Source of the DNA: Rhodanobacteraceae bacterium
GTDB taxonomy: Bacteria > Pseudomonadota > Gammaproteobacteria > Xanthomonadales > Rhodanobacteraceae
Assembly (NCBI GenBank): GCA_030123585.1
Contig: CP126120.1
Coordinates: 1,529,254-1,593,253 of the forward strand
Direction: 5' to 3'
Length of the DNA stretch: 64,000 bases
The notes beneath the pieces are model-generated. The model saw only the letters and a list, made by a program, of their open reading frames with translations. It ran no database searches and was not told the DNA's origin. Numbering within the stretch: position 1 is the first letter of the stretch; each line of letters begins with the position of its first letter. A program made the translations under genes and the position numbers. Shown here one piece after another: positions 36,426 through 47,979 of this stretch.

Positions 36426-36466
36426 ATTCTAGGCAGCGCTGCGGACAGGCCAATGACTCATGTCAA
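36426..36466 (-). promoter_or_regulatory. FNR-like promoter of the CopD-like gene
   Basis: On the minus strand, TTGAC-ATGA-GTCAT (36466-36453) differs from the ccoN and cydA half-sites by one base. A TAGAAT -10 hexamer (36431-36426) sits within one base of the class II spacing. The gene start at 36395 would follow a leader of about 24 bases. Confidence 0.55.
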
Positions 36467-36564
36467 GAGCATCCGACGCGGATCAAAAAGCCTATCCGCT
36501 GTTTCCGCGTCGATCCGCGTCAAGGCTTTTGCTCCACGTCAGCAGGAAAAGCGCGGCCGCGCGC

Positions 36565-37350
36565 TCACTCCAGTTCATCCTCGAAGCGCAGGTGCTTCAT
36601 GCTGCGGCCGTTGCGACGCACGAGTTTCAGCGCCTCGATGCCGATGCGGATGTGGTCTTCGACGAAGCGCGCCCTGACCTCGGCGTCGCTTTCCGCGGTT
36701 TTCACGCCCTCGGGAATCATGGGCTGGTCGGACACCAGCAGCAGTGCGCCGGATGGAATCCGGTTGGCGAAACCGGCGGCGAAGATCGTCGCGGTTTCCA
36801 TGTCGATCGCCATGCAGCGCAGCGTGCGCAGATAGGCCTTGAAGGCCTCGTCGAATTCCCACACGCGGCGGTTGGTGGTGAACACCGTGCCGGTCCAGTA
36901 GTCGTGGCCGAGGTCGCGGATCATGGTCGATACGCCGCGCTGCAACTGGAACGCGGGCAGCGCCGGCACCTTGGGCGGCAGGTAGTCATCGCTGGTGCCT
37001 TCGCCGCGGATCGCCGCGATCGGCAGGATGAGGTCGCCGAGCCGGTTCTTCTTTTTCAAGCCGCCGCACTTGCCGAGGAACAGCACCGACTTGGGCGCCA
37101 CCGCCGACAGCAGATCCATCACCGTCGCGGCATTCGGGCTGCCCATCCCGAAGTCGATCATGGTCAGGCCATCGGCGGTCGCGCACGGCATCGGCCGTTC
37201 GCGGTCCACGATCGTGGCGCCGGTCATCGCGCAGAAGCGTTCGAGGTAGCCGATGAAATTGGTGAGCAGCACGTACTCGCCGAAATCCTCCAGCCGCTGG
37301 CCGGTGTAGCGCGGCAGCCAGTCGCGCACGATGTCGAGCTTGCCTTTCAT
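36565..37350 (-). CDS. amn: AMP nucleosidase (short type)
   Basis: A nucleoside phosphorylase-fold enzyme that hydrolyses AMP to adenine and ribose 5-phosphate. ATG 37350 gives 261 residues, matching the short (about 258-residue) AMP nucleosidases of Xanthomonads and Bacteroidetes; the E. coli Amn has an extra N-terminal domain. Conserved features are DIVRDWLPRYTG at the start, VLFLGKCGGLKKK, LILPIAAIRGEGTSDDY and the C-terminal IDMETATIFAAGF with a catalytic-site Glu. The gene is followed by the CopD-like gene after 169 bases. No strong ribosome site is seen. Confidence 0.9.
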   Translation of the reverse strand: MKGKLDIVRDWLPRYTGQRLEDFGEYVLLTNFIGYLERFCAMTGATIVDRERPMPCATADGLTMIDFGMGSPNAATVMDLLSAVAPKSVLFLGKCGGLKKKNRLGDLILPIAAIRGEGTSDDYLPPKVPALPAFQLQRGVSTMIRDLGHDYWTGTVFTTNRRVWEFDEAFKAYLRTLRCMAIDMETATIFAAGFANRIPSGALLLVSDQPMIPEGVKTAESDAEVRARFVEDHIRIGIEALKLVRRNGRSMKHLRFEDELE

Positions 37351-37376
37351 GGACGCCGAGTGTGCCACGCGCGCGA

Positions 37377-39068
37377 TCAACGCGTGCGCGCGAGCGGCGC
37401 GTCGGCCAGACCCGACCGCCACACCACCACGCGGTTGCGGCCTTCGGCCTTGGCGCGGTACTGCGCAGCATCGGCGCGCTGCACCAGCGCGTCGACGTTC
37501 GCGACCGACGCTTCGCGCAAGGCGACGCCGACACTTACGGTGAACGTGATCGGGCCGTCCTTGGCGGGAATGCGCAAAGCCTCAGCACGCGCGACCATGC
37601 GTTCCGCGACGCGCTGCGCCACCCTCGCGCTGTCGCCGTGCAACACAATCAGGAATTCCTCGCCGCCGTAACGCCCCACGTGATCCCGCTCGGCAAGTTC
37701 TTCGCGAATCGCGTCGGTGATCGCGTTCAGGCATGCGTCGCCAGCGGCATGGCCGTGACTGTCGTTGATCTGCTTGAAATGGTCGATGTCGAGGAACAAC
37801 GTCGCCAGCGGTTCGGACACCGTCGAGGATCGCCACGCCTGGCGCAGGCGTTCCATGATGGCGCGCCGGTTGAACACACCCGTAAGCGGATCGCGCTGCG
37901 CCATGTCGGACGCCTGGTCGCGTTCGTGGCGCACCTGCAAGGTGCGGTCGGCCAGGCCCACGGTAATGATTACCGCCGACCAGGCCATGCTGGCGGGAAA
38001 TCCGTATTCGAGCCAGCCGGACAAGCGGAACCCCGCGATCAGCTGCACCACCCGCGCCATGGTCAGCGCCAGCAGCGGCACCCACGACAACAGGAAGAAA
38101 CCGGCCTGCCGGTTGCCGCGCCGCCACGCCAGCCAGCTCGACGCCAGCACCAGCGCCGTACTCACAACCAACAGGAAATTGACGGTGTTCGGCAGCCACG
38201 CATCCGGTCGCAGCCACGGCAGCCACACGATCGCCGCGAGCGCCAGCAGCGGCCAGCGCAGCACCCCGAACGCAGCAGCCAGCCGCGGTGTGAAACGGTG
38301 CAGGTCGGCAAAGTCAAGGATGAACCAGATCGAGAATGCTGCCGCCAGCGCGGCGGCACTCTGGCCGGTGTGATACCCGAGCGGCGCCAGCAGCGTCGCT
38401 CCCGGCAGCGCGAACAGTTCGCCAGACGCGGACATGCCGTACACCACCTGAGCGCCGACGTAGACGATGAAGTACAGGAACATCCGGTCGCGCAGCACGA
38501 TCCAGAAACACAGGATCACCAACACCATCGAGGCTTCCACGCTGGCGAAGAACGTGCTCGCGCGCACGTGCCGCAGGTCGCTCGCGCGATAGCTCGCTTC
38601 GTCGGCGATGCCCAGCTGGATCGGCTGGGTCTGGCCGGGGTCGCCCAGCGCCACGTAGATCGGCTGGTCGGCACGCAAGTCGGGCGGCAGCGGGTACACC
38701 AGCGCGTGGTGCGAGTAGGTCGGGTCCAGTGTGGCGTCGAATACGGTCGCGGTACGCGGACGGTAATCCGGCGGCAGATACGCAGTCAGGCGCGCGCGCA
38801 CGTTGCCCTGGATGGCCAGCACCGGCCGTTCGGCCTGATGCCAATTACGCGCCAACCGCAACGCGTACCAGGCGGTTTGTGCGCGCGGCGCACGCAGCCA
38901 GACGCGCGAAACCACGACGCCCTGCCCGTCCAATGACGCAACCGCCGGCGCGGTCATCGAGGCGGGCGGCGACGACAACGCGGTCACGCGCACGTCCGCG
39001 TCGCCCGCCCACGCGGCGAGCGGCCAGACCAGCAGCAACCATCCCCAGCGCACCGACCTCGAACCCAT
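37377..39068 (-). CDS. 7TM-DISM sensor diguanylate cyclase
   Basis: A 563-residue membrane protein from ATG 39068 (GGGGGA upstream). It has a signal peptide, an extracytoplasmic domain of about 150 residues of the DISMED type, seven membrane helices between about 180 and 395, a short coiled region and a C-terminal GGDEF domain with the active-site loop GRYGGEEFL, so cyclase activity is expected. The upstream I-site position (five residues before GGEEF) reads RDHVG, consistent with an inhibitory RxxD variant. It lies 26 bases upstream of amn in the same direction. Confidence 0.92.
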   Translation of the reverse strand: MGSRSVRWGWLLLVWPLAAWAGDADVRVTALSSPPASMTAPAVASLDGQGVVVSRVWLRAPRAQTAWYALRLARNWHQAERPVLAIQGNVRARLTAYLPPDYRPRTATVFDATLDPTYSHHALVYPLPPDLRADQPIYVALGDPGQTQPIQLGIADEASYRASDLRHVRASTFFASVEASMVLVILCFWIVLRDRMFLYFIVYVGAQVVYGMSASGELFALPGATLLAPLGYHTGQSAAALAAAFSIWFILDFADLHRFTPRLAAAFGVLRWPLLALAAIVWLPWLRPDAWLPNTVNFLLVVSTALVLASSWLAWRRGNRQAGFFLLSWVPLLALTMARVVQLIAGFRLSGWLEYGFPASMAWSAVIITVGLADRTLQVRHERDQASDMAQRDPLTGVFNRRAIMERLRQAWRSSTVSEPLATLFLDIDHFKQINDSHGHAAGDACLNAITDAIREELAERDHVGRYGGEEFLIVLHGDSARVAQRVAERMVARAEALRIPAKDGPITFTVSVGVALREASVANVDALVQRADAAQYRAKAEGRNRVVVWRSGLADAPLARTR

Positions 39069-39204
39069 CGGCTCGTCCCCCGTTCGACCCGGCACTTTAC
39101 CCGGTTTCCGCGCGATGCAGAGCGCCCCGTAGGGCACCGCGAAGCCGCGAAACCGCGCGGGGCGAAGTGGTAGGATGCAAGGTCCGATCACCCGCGCGCG
39201 CGCC

Positions 39205-41621
<2,417 letters not shown>

Positions 41622-41625
<4 letters not shown>

Positions 41626-44339
41626 ACGCCATCCCGCAGGAATTCCTGGAACAGGATCCCGATCCGCGCGAAACCCGCGAGTGGATCGAATCGATCGAGG
41701 CGGTGATCAACGCCGAAGGCACCGACCGCGCGCACCAGCTCCTCGAGAAACTGGTGGACGAAACCCGCCGCGCCGGCGGCCACCTGCCGTTCTCGCCCAC
41801 CACCGAATACGTCAACACCATCCCGCCGCAGATGGAAGCCAAGTCGCCCGGCGACGCGGCGCTGGAATGGCGCATCCGCTCGATCATCCGCTGGAACGCG
41901 ATGGCGATGGTGGTGCGCGCCAACCGCAAGCCCGGCAAGCTCGGCGGCCACATCGCGAGCTTCGGTTCGTCGGCGACGCTGTACGACGTCGGCTTCAACC
42001 ACTTCTGGCGCGCGGCGTCGGAGGAACATCCCGGCGACCTGATCTGCTACCAGGGCCACGCCAGTCCGGGCATCTATGCGCGCTCGTTCCTCGAAGGCCG
42101 CCTCAGCGCCGACGACCTCGACCACCTGCGCATCGAAACCCTGCCGGGCGTCAAGGGGTTGCCTTCCTATCCGCATCCGTGGCTGATGCCGGATTACTGG
42201 CAGGTGCCGACGGTGTCGATGGGCCTAGGGCCGATCCAGGCGATCTACCAGGCGCAGTTCATGAAATACCTCGAAGCGCGCGGCATGGTGCCGAAGAGCG
42301 ACCGCAAGGTGTGGTGCTTCCTCGGCGATGGAGAGGTTGACGAACCCGAGTCGCTGGGCGCGATTGCGGTGGCCGGGCGCGAGAAGCTGGACAACCTGAT
42401 CTTCGTGATCAACTGCAACCTGCAGCGCCTCGACGGTCCGGTGCGCGGCAACGGCAAGATCATCCAGGAACTCGAAGGCGTGTTCCGCGGCGCCGGCTGG
42501 AACGTCATCAAGTTGATCTGGGGCTCGTACTGGGACCCGCTGCTGGCGCGCGACAAGGACGGGATCTTGCGCAAGCTGATGATGGAAACCGTGGATGGCG
42601 AATACCAGGCCTGCAAGGCCTTCGGCGGCGCGTACACGCGCGAGCATTTCTTCGGCAAGTATCCCGAAACCGCGGCGATGGTGGCCAACCTGTCCGACGA
42701 TGACATCTGGCGGCTCAACCGCGGCGGCCACGATCCGCACAAGGTGTACGCGGCCTACCACGCGGCGGTGCACACCGAAGGCATGCCGACGGTAATCCTC
42801 GCCAAGACGGTCAAGGGCTACGGCATGGGCGCGGCCGGCGAATCGATGAACATCGCGCACCAGGCCAAGAAGATGCACCACGACGCGATCAGGATGTTCC
42901 GCGACCGCTTCCAGATTCCGATCGACGACAAGCAACTCGAAGGCGAGGAACTGGAATCGGTGCCGTACTACCACCCCGGCAAGGATTCGCCGGAAGTGAA
43001 GTACATGCTGGAACGCCGGCGCGAGCTCGGCGGCTTCCTGCCGCATCGGCGCGAGAAATCCAGCAAGACCCTGCCTGCGCCCCCGATCTCCGAATTCGAG
43101 CAGATCACCAAGGGCACCGGCGACCGCGAGATCAGCTCCACCATGGCGATGGTGCGCGGCATGAACCTGCTGCTGCGCGACAAGCAACTCGCGCCGTACG
43201 TGGTGCCGATCGTGGTGGACGAGGCGCGCACCTTCGGCATGGAAAGCATGTTCCGCAGCATCGCGATCTACGCGCCGGGTGGCCAGAAATACCGTCCGCA
43301 GGACGCCGACCAGCTGCTGTACTACCGCGAGGCCGAAGACGGCCAGGTGCTGCAGGAGGGCATCTCTGAGGCCGGCGGCGTGTCCGCGTGGATCGCCGCG
43401 GGCACCAGCTACTCGATCTCCGACCGGCCGATGCTGCCGTTCTACATCTTCTATTCGTTCTTCGGCTTCCGCCGCATCGGCGACCTGATCCTCGCCGCCG
43501 GCGACCAGCGCACGCGCGGCTTCCTGCTGGGCGCCACCGCCGGGCGCAGCTTCGCCGGCGAGGGCCTGCAGCACGCCGACGGCGATTCCCTCCTTGTCGC
43601 CGGCACGGTGCCGAACTGCAGGGCCTACGATCCGACCTTCTCGTACGAAGTCGCAGTGATCCTGCAGGACGGCATCCGCCGGATGCTGCACGAGCAGGAG
43701 GACATCTTCTACTACGTCACCCTGATGAACGAGAACTACGTGCACCCGGACATGCCCGCGGGCTGCGAGGAAGGCATCATCAAGGGAATGTATTTGTTGC
43801 GTGACTCGGGGCAGAGCAAAGGCAAGAGCAAAGTGCCGCGCGTGCAGTTGCTGGCCAGCGGCGTGGTGCTGCTGGAAGCGCTGAAGGCCGCCGAGCTGCT
43901 CGACCACGAATTCGGCGTCAAGGCCGACGTGTGGTCGTGCCCCAGCTTCACCGAACTGTCGCGCGACGGCTTCGACTGCGAACGCTGGAACCGCCTGCAC
44001 CCGGCCAAGCAGGACCAGCGCACGCCGCACGTCGCCGAATGCCTTGCCCGGCACGACGGCCCGGTCGTCGCCGCCACCGATTACGTGCGCGGCGTGGCCG
44101 ACCAGATCCGCGCGTTCATCCCGCACGGCCGGCGCTACACCGTACTCGGCACCGACGGTTTCGGGCGCAGCGACAGCCGCGCGAACCTGCTCAACTTCTT
44201 CGAGGTCAACGACCGCTGGATCGCACACGCGGCGATCGCCGCGCTGGCCGACGACGGCGTGATGAACGCGCAGGACATCGAACGCGCGATCAAGGTCTGG
44301 GCCCTCGACCCGGACAAGCCGAACCCGGTCACGGTGTGA
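41622..44339 (+). CDS. aceE: Pyruvate dehydrogenase E1 component (homodimeric)
   Basis: Thiamine diphosphate-dependent E1 of the pyruvate dehydrogenase complex, 905 residues against about 887 in E. coli. The TPP-binding motif runs from GDGEVDEPESLGA to the NCNLQRLDGPVRGN segment (about 230-265). Other family signatures are YQGHASPGIYARSF, KTVKGYGMG and the EGLQHADGDSLL substrate loop near 650. The ATG overlaps the maeB stop, so the two are probably translated together. No E2 (aceF) or E3 follows; a GH43 gene lies convergent. Confidence 0.97.
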
Positions 44340-44350
44340 TGGTGGCTGGT

Positions 44351-44377
44351 CCCTGATTCGCCCGCGGCGAATCAGGG
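44351..44377. terminator. Bidirectional hairpin between aceE and the GH43 gene
   Basis: A perfect 12-bp inverted repeat, CCCTGATTCGCC and GGCGAATCAGGG with a CGC loop. It overlaps the GH43 stop codon (44372-44374) and lies 12 bases past the aceE stop, so it could terminate both convergent transcripts. Confidence 0.65.
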
Positions 44378-46219
44378 CTCCAGCACCAGCGTGCGCGAAA
44401 GTTTCGACACGCCGCGCTCGTCGAAGGCTTCGACCGCGACGAAGTAGCGCACGCCCTTGTTGAGGGCGGTGAGTTTCAACTTTGTCGACTGATCGGCGAA
44501 GCGCTGGTAGGTCTCGTACAGGCGATCGGGCGCAATGCCCCAGCGTACGTTGTAGCCCACCGCGCCGGGCACCGGCTTCCACACGATCACGGCGTCGCGC
44601 GCATCGGGCAGACGGGTGGCGGACACCAGTTCCGGCGCGGCCGGCGGCGGCCCGTCGGCGTTGCCGAATACGCGCAGGTCGGCGATCGCCAGGTGCTGCG
44701 CGCCGACGTGCACGTGCACGTAGCGCACGTAGCGCACGCGCGCGGGCCGTTCGAGTTCGACGTAGGCGTCGGCGTGGTCCTGCGTCGAATGCGAAAGATC
44801 GGCGAGCGTGGTCCAGCGTCTGCCGTCGAGCGACCCTTCGAGGCGGAATTGCGTGACGATGTCCGGCGCGTCGCCGTAGCGGCCGGACTTGTAGTCGGCG
44901 TAGTTGACCTGCACCGCGCGCACCGTGCGCGGACCGCCGAGGTCGAGCGTCAGGGTCTGGCCGGGATTGGCGTTGGCCGCGACCCAGAAGGTGCGCGGAT
45001 TCTCGTCGGCCACGTTCGCGGGCGGATAGCCCGGCAACTGCGAGGATGCCGTCGCGGCCTTGCGGTACGACAGCAGCATCCAGCCGGTGAAGGTGCTTTC
45101 GCCGGGCTTGAGCTTGTGGTCCGGCATGCGCTGCGGGAAATCGCCGAAGCGCGTATCGACCCACATCTGGCCGTCCTCGTCGAAGCCGGCGGGGAACATG
45201 TCCACGCGCCGCTCGAACCTCCAGTTGACGCCGACCCACATCGTGCCGCTGTTCCACCAGTTGCCGTACGCATCTTCGAAAGTGGACCCGTGGCCCGCGC
45301 CGACCACGAAACCACCGGGCTTGTAGCCGACCGGGTTGTACGGCGCGTAGGTGAACGGGCCGAGCGGCCCCTTGCCGACGTAGACGCCGGTGGCGTACAC
45401 GTTGTATTCGGTGCCCGGCGCGGCGTACTGCAGGTAATAGCGGCCGTTGTGCTTGTTCATCCACGCGCCTTCGATGAACGGCGCGATGCTCGCATCGCCG
45501 TGGTCCTGGCCGAAGCGTTCCCAGCCGTGCAGCGCGGGATCGGCGCGCAGCAGCGCCTGCGGCTGCGTGACGAACCTTACGCGCTTGCCTTCGCCTTCGG
45601 CCTGTTGGTCGAACGCGAAGTCGAGTTGCGCGCCGTAGATCGGAAATATGTTGGACGAGTCCCAGTACAGATAGATCTTCCCGTCGTCGTCGCGGAACAG
45701 GCCCGGATCCCACGGTCCCGGCGGCAGGTCACCGGGTTTCATCTGCAGTTCGTGGCCTTCCGCGATCGCGCCCGGAACGGGCGGCAGCCAGCGCGTCCAG
45801 AAATCCCAGCGTCCATGCGCCGGATCGGTGGAATAGAGCAGCGGCCGCGGACCCATCGCGGACTCCATCAGGAACAACTTGCCGTCGGCGACCAGCGTGG
45901 CCGGCGCGACCGGCCCGTCGAAGGGCCACTTGTCGGGTTTCACGAAAGACCAGTGCACCAGATCGGTCGAACGCCAGTAGCCGTCGGCCAGGGTCAGGAA
46001 CAGGTAGTAGGCGCCCTGGTAGCGCACGATCGCGGGATCCGCGCCAGTGCGGTACGAGATGCCCTCATTCATCTGCTCGTAGTTGTAGCGGTAGTCGAGA
46101 TCGAGCGGATTGATCCAGGTGCGGCCGGAGGCCGTCGCGGCCAGCGGCGCCGCGAGCACGCAGGCCAGCGTCAGGACGCAAGCGGACGTGCGGCGTGCGC
46201 GATGGGAGTACTTCGACAT
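44372..46219 (-). CDS. Secreted GH43-family glycoside hydrolase with F5/8C and FN3 domains
   Basis: A secreted five-bladed beta-propeller glycosidase of 615 residues from ATG 46219. A signal peptide (residues 1-37) is followed by a GH43 catalytic domain with the base Asp in TGADPAIVR, pKa-tuning Asp in WDPGLFRDDDG and acid Glu in APFIEGAWMNKHNG. A discoidin/F5-8C-like carbohydrate-binding module (about 380-505) includes VADENPRTFWVA. A C-terminal fibronectin type III domain (about 520-615) ends VLEP. The substrate (arabinan, xylan or other) cannot be fixed from sequence. Its presence beside the cyd operon is probably positional. Confidence 0.88.
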   Translation of the reverse strand: MSKYSHRARRTSACVLTLACVLAAPLAATASGRTWINPLDLDYRYNYEQMNEGISYRTGADPAIVRYQGAYYLFLTLADGYWRSTDLVHWSFVKPDKWPFDGPVAPATLVADGKLFLMESAMGPRPLLYSTDPAHGRWDFWTRWLPPVPGAIAEGHELQMKPGDLPPGPWDPGLFRDDDGKIYLYWDSSNIFPIYGAQLDFAFDQQAEGEGKRVRFVTQPQALLRADPALHGWERFGQDHGDASIAPFIEGAWMNKHNGRYYLQYAAPGTEYNVYATGVYVGKGPLGPFTYAPYNPVGYKPGGFVVGAGHGSTFEDAYGNWWNSGTMWVGVNWRFERRVDMFPAGFDEDGQMWVDTRFGDFPQRMPDHKLKPGESTFTGWMLLSYRKAATASSQLPGYPPANVADENPRTFWVAANANPGQTLTLDLGGPRTVRAVQVNYADYKSGRYGDAPDIVTQFRLEGSLDGRRWTTLADLSHSTQDHADAYVELERPARVRYVRYVHVHVGAQHLAIADLRVFGNADGPPPAAPELVSATRLPDARDAVIVWKPVPGAVGYNVRWGIAPDRLYETYQRFADQSTKLKLTALNKGVRYFVAVEAFDERGVSKLSRTLVLEP

Positions 46220-46257
46220 CCGGGCAGCATGTGGCGTCGGCCGCGCCAATGCAAGCG

Positions 46258-47979
46258 TCACGCCGCGCCGCCGGCAGCCAGGTACGTCGCCGTGTCCATG
46301 CACCCGAGGATGCGTCCCGCGCGCATCACCGCGACGTGATCGACCAGCGTCGCGAGTCCGCCCAGGCGGTGCGTGATCAGCAGCACGCTGCGGCTGCGCG
46401 TTACGGCGGCGAGCGCGCGATACAACTGCGCCGCGGTTGCCGCATCCAGCCCCTCGGTCGGCTCGTCGAGCAGCAGCACCGGCGCGTCCTGCAGCAGCGC
46501 ACGCGCGATCGTGATGCGCCGTGCCTCGCCGCCCGACACCAGGCTTCCACCCTCGCCGAGCTGGGTGTCGAGTCCCTGCGGCAACGCGCGCACGAAATCG
46601 TCGAGCTGCGCCGCGTGCAGCGCGCGTTCGACCTGCGCCGGCGTCGCGGCGGGCGCGGCCAGCAGCAGGTTGTCGCGCAACGACAGGTTGAACAGCGTGG
46701 TGTGCTGCGCGATGACCGCGAGCTTGCGGCGCACGTCGTCGCCGCGCAGCGCGTCCAGCGGCTGGCCACCGAACCACACCTGTCCGCCCTGGATGGGATG
46801 GAACTTCTGCAGCACGTTCGCGAGGCTGCTCTTGCCCGCACCGGAGTCGCCGACGATCGCGAGGCGCGCGCCGGGCGCGAGTTCCAGATCGATGCCGTCC
46901 AGCGCCCACGGCGTGTCGTCCGCGTAGCGCATCCGCACGCGTTCGAAACGGATGGCAGGCGCTGCATCGATCGAAGCAGAGCGGGCCGGCTCCACGATCG
47001 CGGGCGGCATGTCCACCAGTTCGAATACGCGTTTCGCGGAGGCCAGCGTCGCCTGCCATTGCGCCAGCGCCTCGGGCAACGGCGCGACCAGTTCGAACGC
47101 CGCCATGGCCAGCAGCGCCAGCATCACCAGCAACGGTGGCGCCAGCATGCCGTGGTGCACGGCCGCAAGTCCGAACACCAGCAGCGCCGGCAGCGCGCAC
47201 TGCGCGATCAGCCCCACCGCCGCGCTGCCGCGCGTATTCAAGTGTTCGATCCGGCGCCGCCGCGCGGCGAGCCGTGCATCCAGTTCGGCGATGCGCGCGG
47301 CGTGTGTTTCGACGCCGCCCCACGCCAGCAGTTCGGCGTGGCCGTGCAGCGCATCCAGCAACAGGCCGCGCAAGTCCGCCGATTCGCGCACCGCTGCTGC
47401 GGCATCGTCCGCCGCGCGGCGGCGCACCCATTCCGGCACCACGAATCCGGCGAGGGTCGCCGCCACCAGCAACACCAGCGCGGCGGACGGCAACGTGAAC
47501 GCGGCCAGCAGCAACACCACGACGAGTCCGAACACGGCCACGCCCGCCGGCACCTGCACGGACAGATAAAAATGTTCCAGCGCATCCACGTCGGCGCGCA
47601 GGCGCGCGAACAGTTCCGCGCTGCGCAGCGCCGACAGGCGCGCGGGCGCCAGCGGGATCAGCGCGCGGAACAACCATGCGCGCAATCCCGACAGTGCACG
47701 CAGGGTCGCGTCGTGCGTCAGCAGGCGCTCGCCGTAACGGCCGCCGGTGCGGGCGATCGCGAAACCGCGGATCGCCGCAGCCGGCGTGTAGTAGTTGATC
47801 GCCGCGCCGCCGACGCCCGCCAGCGCCATTGCCGCGATGAACCAGCCGGAAACCGCCATCAGGCCGATTGCCGACAGCGCGGCGAGCAGGGCCAGCAGCG
47901 CGCCGCCGAACATCCAGCCGCGCCACGGCCGCAGGAGCGCGAGCAGCCGGCGCACTTCCACGGGCGGCCGCGCGTTCAC
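46258..47979 (-). CDS. cydC: CydC, ABC exporter subunit for cytochrome bd assembly
   Basis: One half of the CydDC heterodimeric glutathione/cysteine ABC exporter needed for bd oxidase assembly. It has 573 residues. Six membrane helices cover about 18-310, followed by an ATPase domain with Walker A GDSGAGKSSL, signature LVSGGEARRI and Walker B LLLDEPTEGLD. It starts with GTG 47979, overlapping the cydD stop (GTGA). Confidence 0.93.
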   Translation of the reverse strand: MNARPPVEVRRLLALLRPWRGWMFGGALLALLAALSAIGLMAVSGWFIAAMALAGVGGAAINYYTPAAAIRGFAIARTGGRYGERLLTHDATLRALSGLRAWLFRALIPLAPARLSALRSAELFARLRADVDALEHFYLSVQVPAGVAVFGLVVVLLLAAFTLPSAALVLLVAATLAGFVVPEWVRRRAADDAAAAVRESADLRGLLLDALHGHAELLAWGGVETHAARIAELDARLAARRRRIEHLNTRGSAAVGLIAQCALPALLVFGLAAVHHGMLAPPLLVMLALLAMAAFELVAPLPEALAQWQATLASAKRVFELVDMPPAIVEPARSASIDAAPAIRFERVRMRYADDTPWALDGIDLELAPGARLAIVGDSGAGKSSLANVLQKFHPIQGGQVWFGGQPLDALRGDDVRRKLAVIAQHTTLFNLSLRDNLLLAAPAATPAQVERALHAAQLDDFVRALPQGLDTQLGEGGSLVSGGEARRITIARALLQDAPVLLLDEPTEGLDAATAAQLYRALAAVTRSRSVLLITHRLGGLATLVDHVAVMRAGRILGCMDTATYLAAGGAA

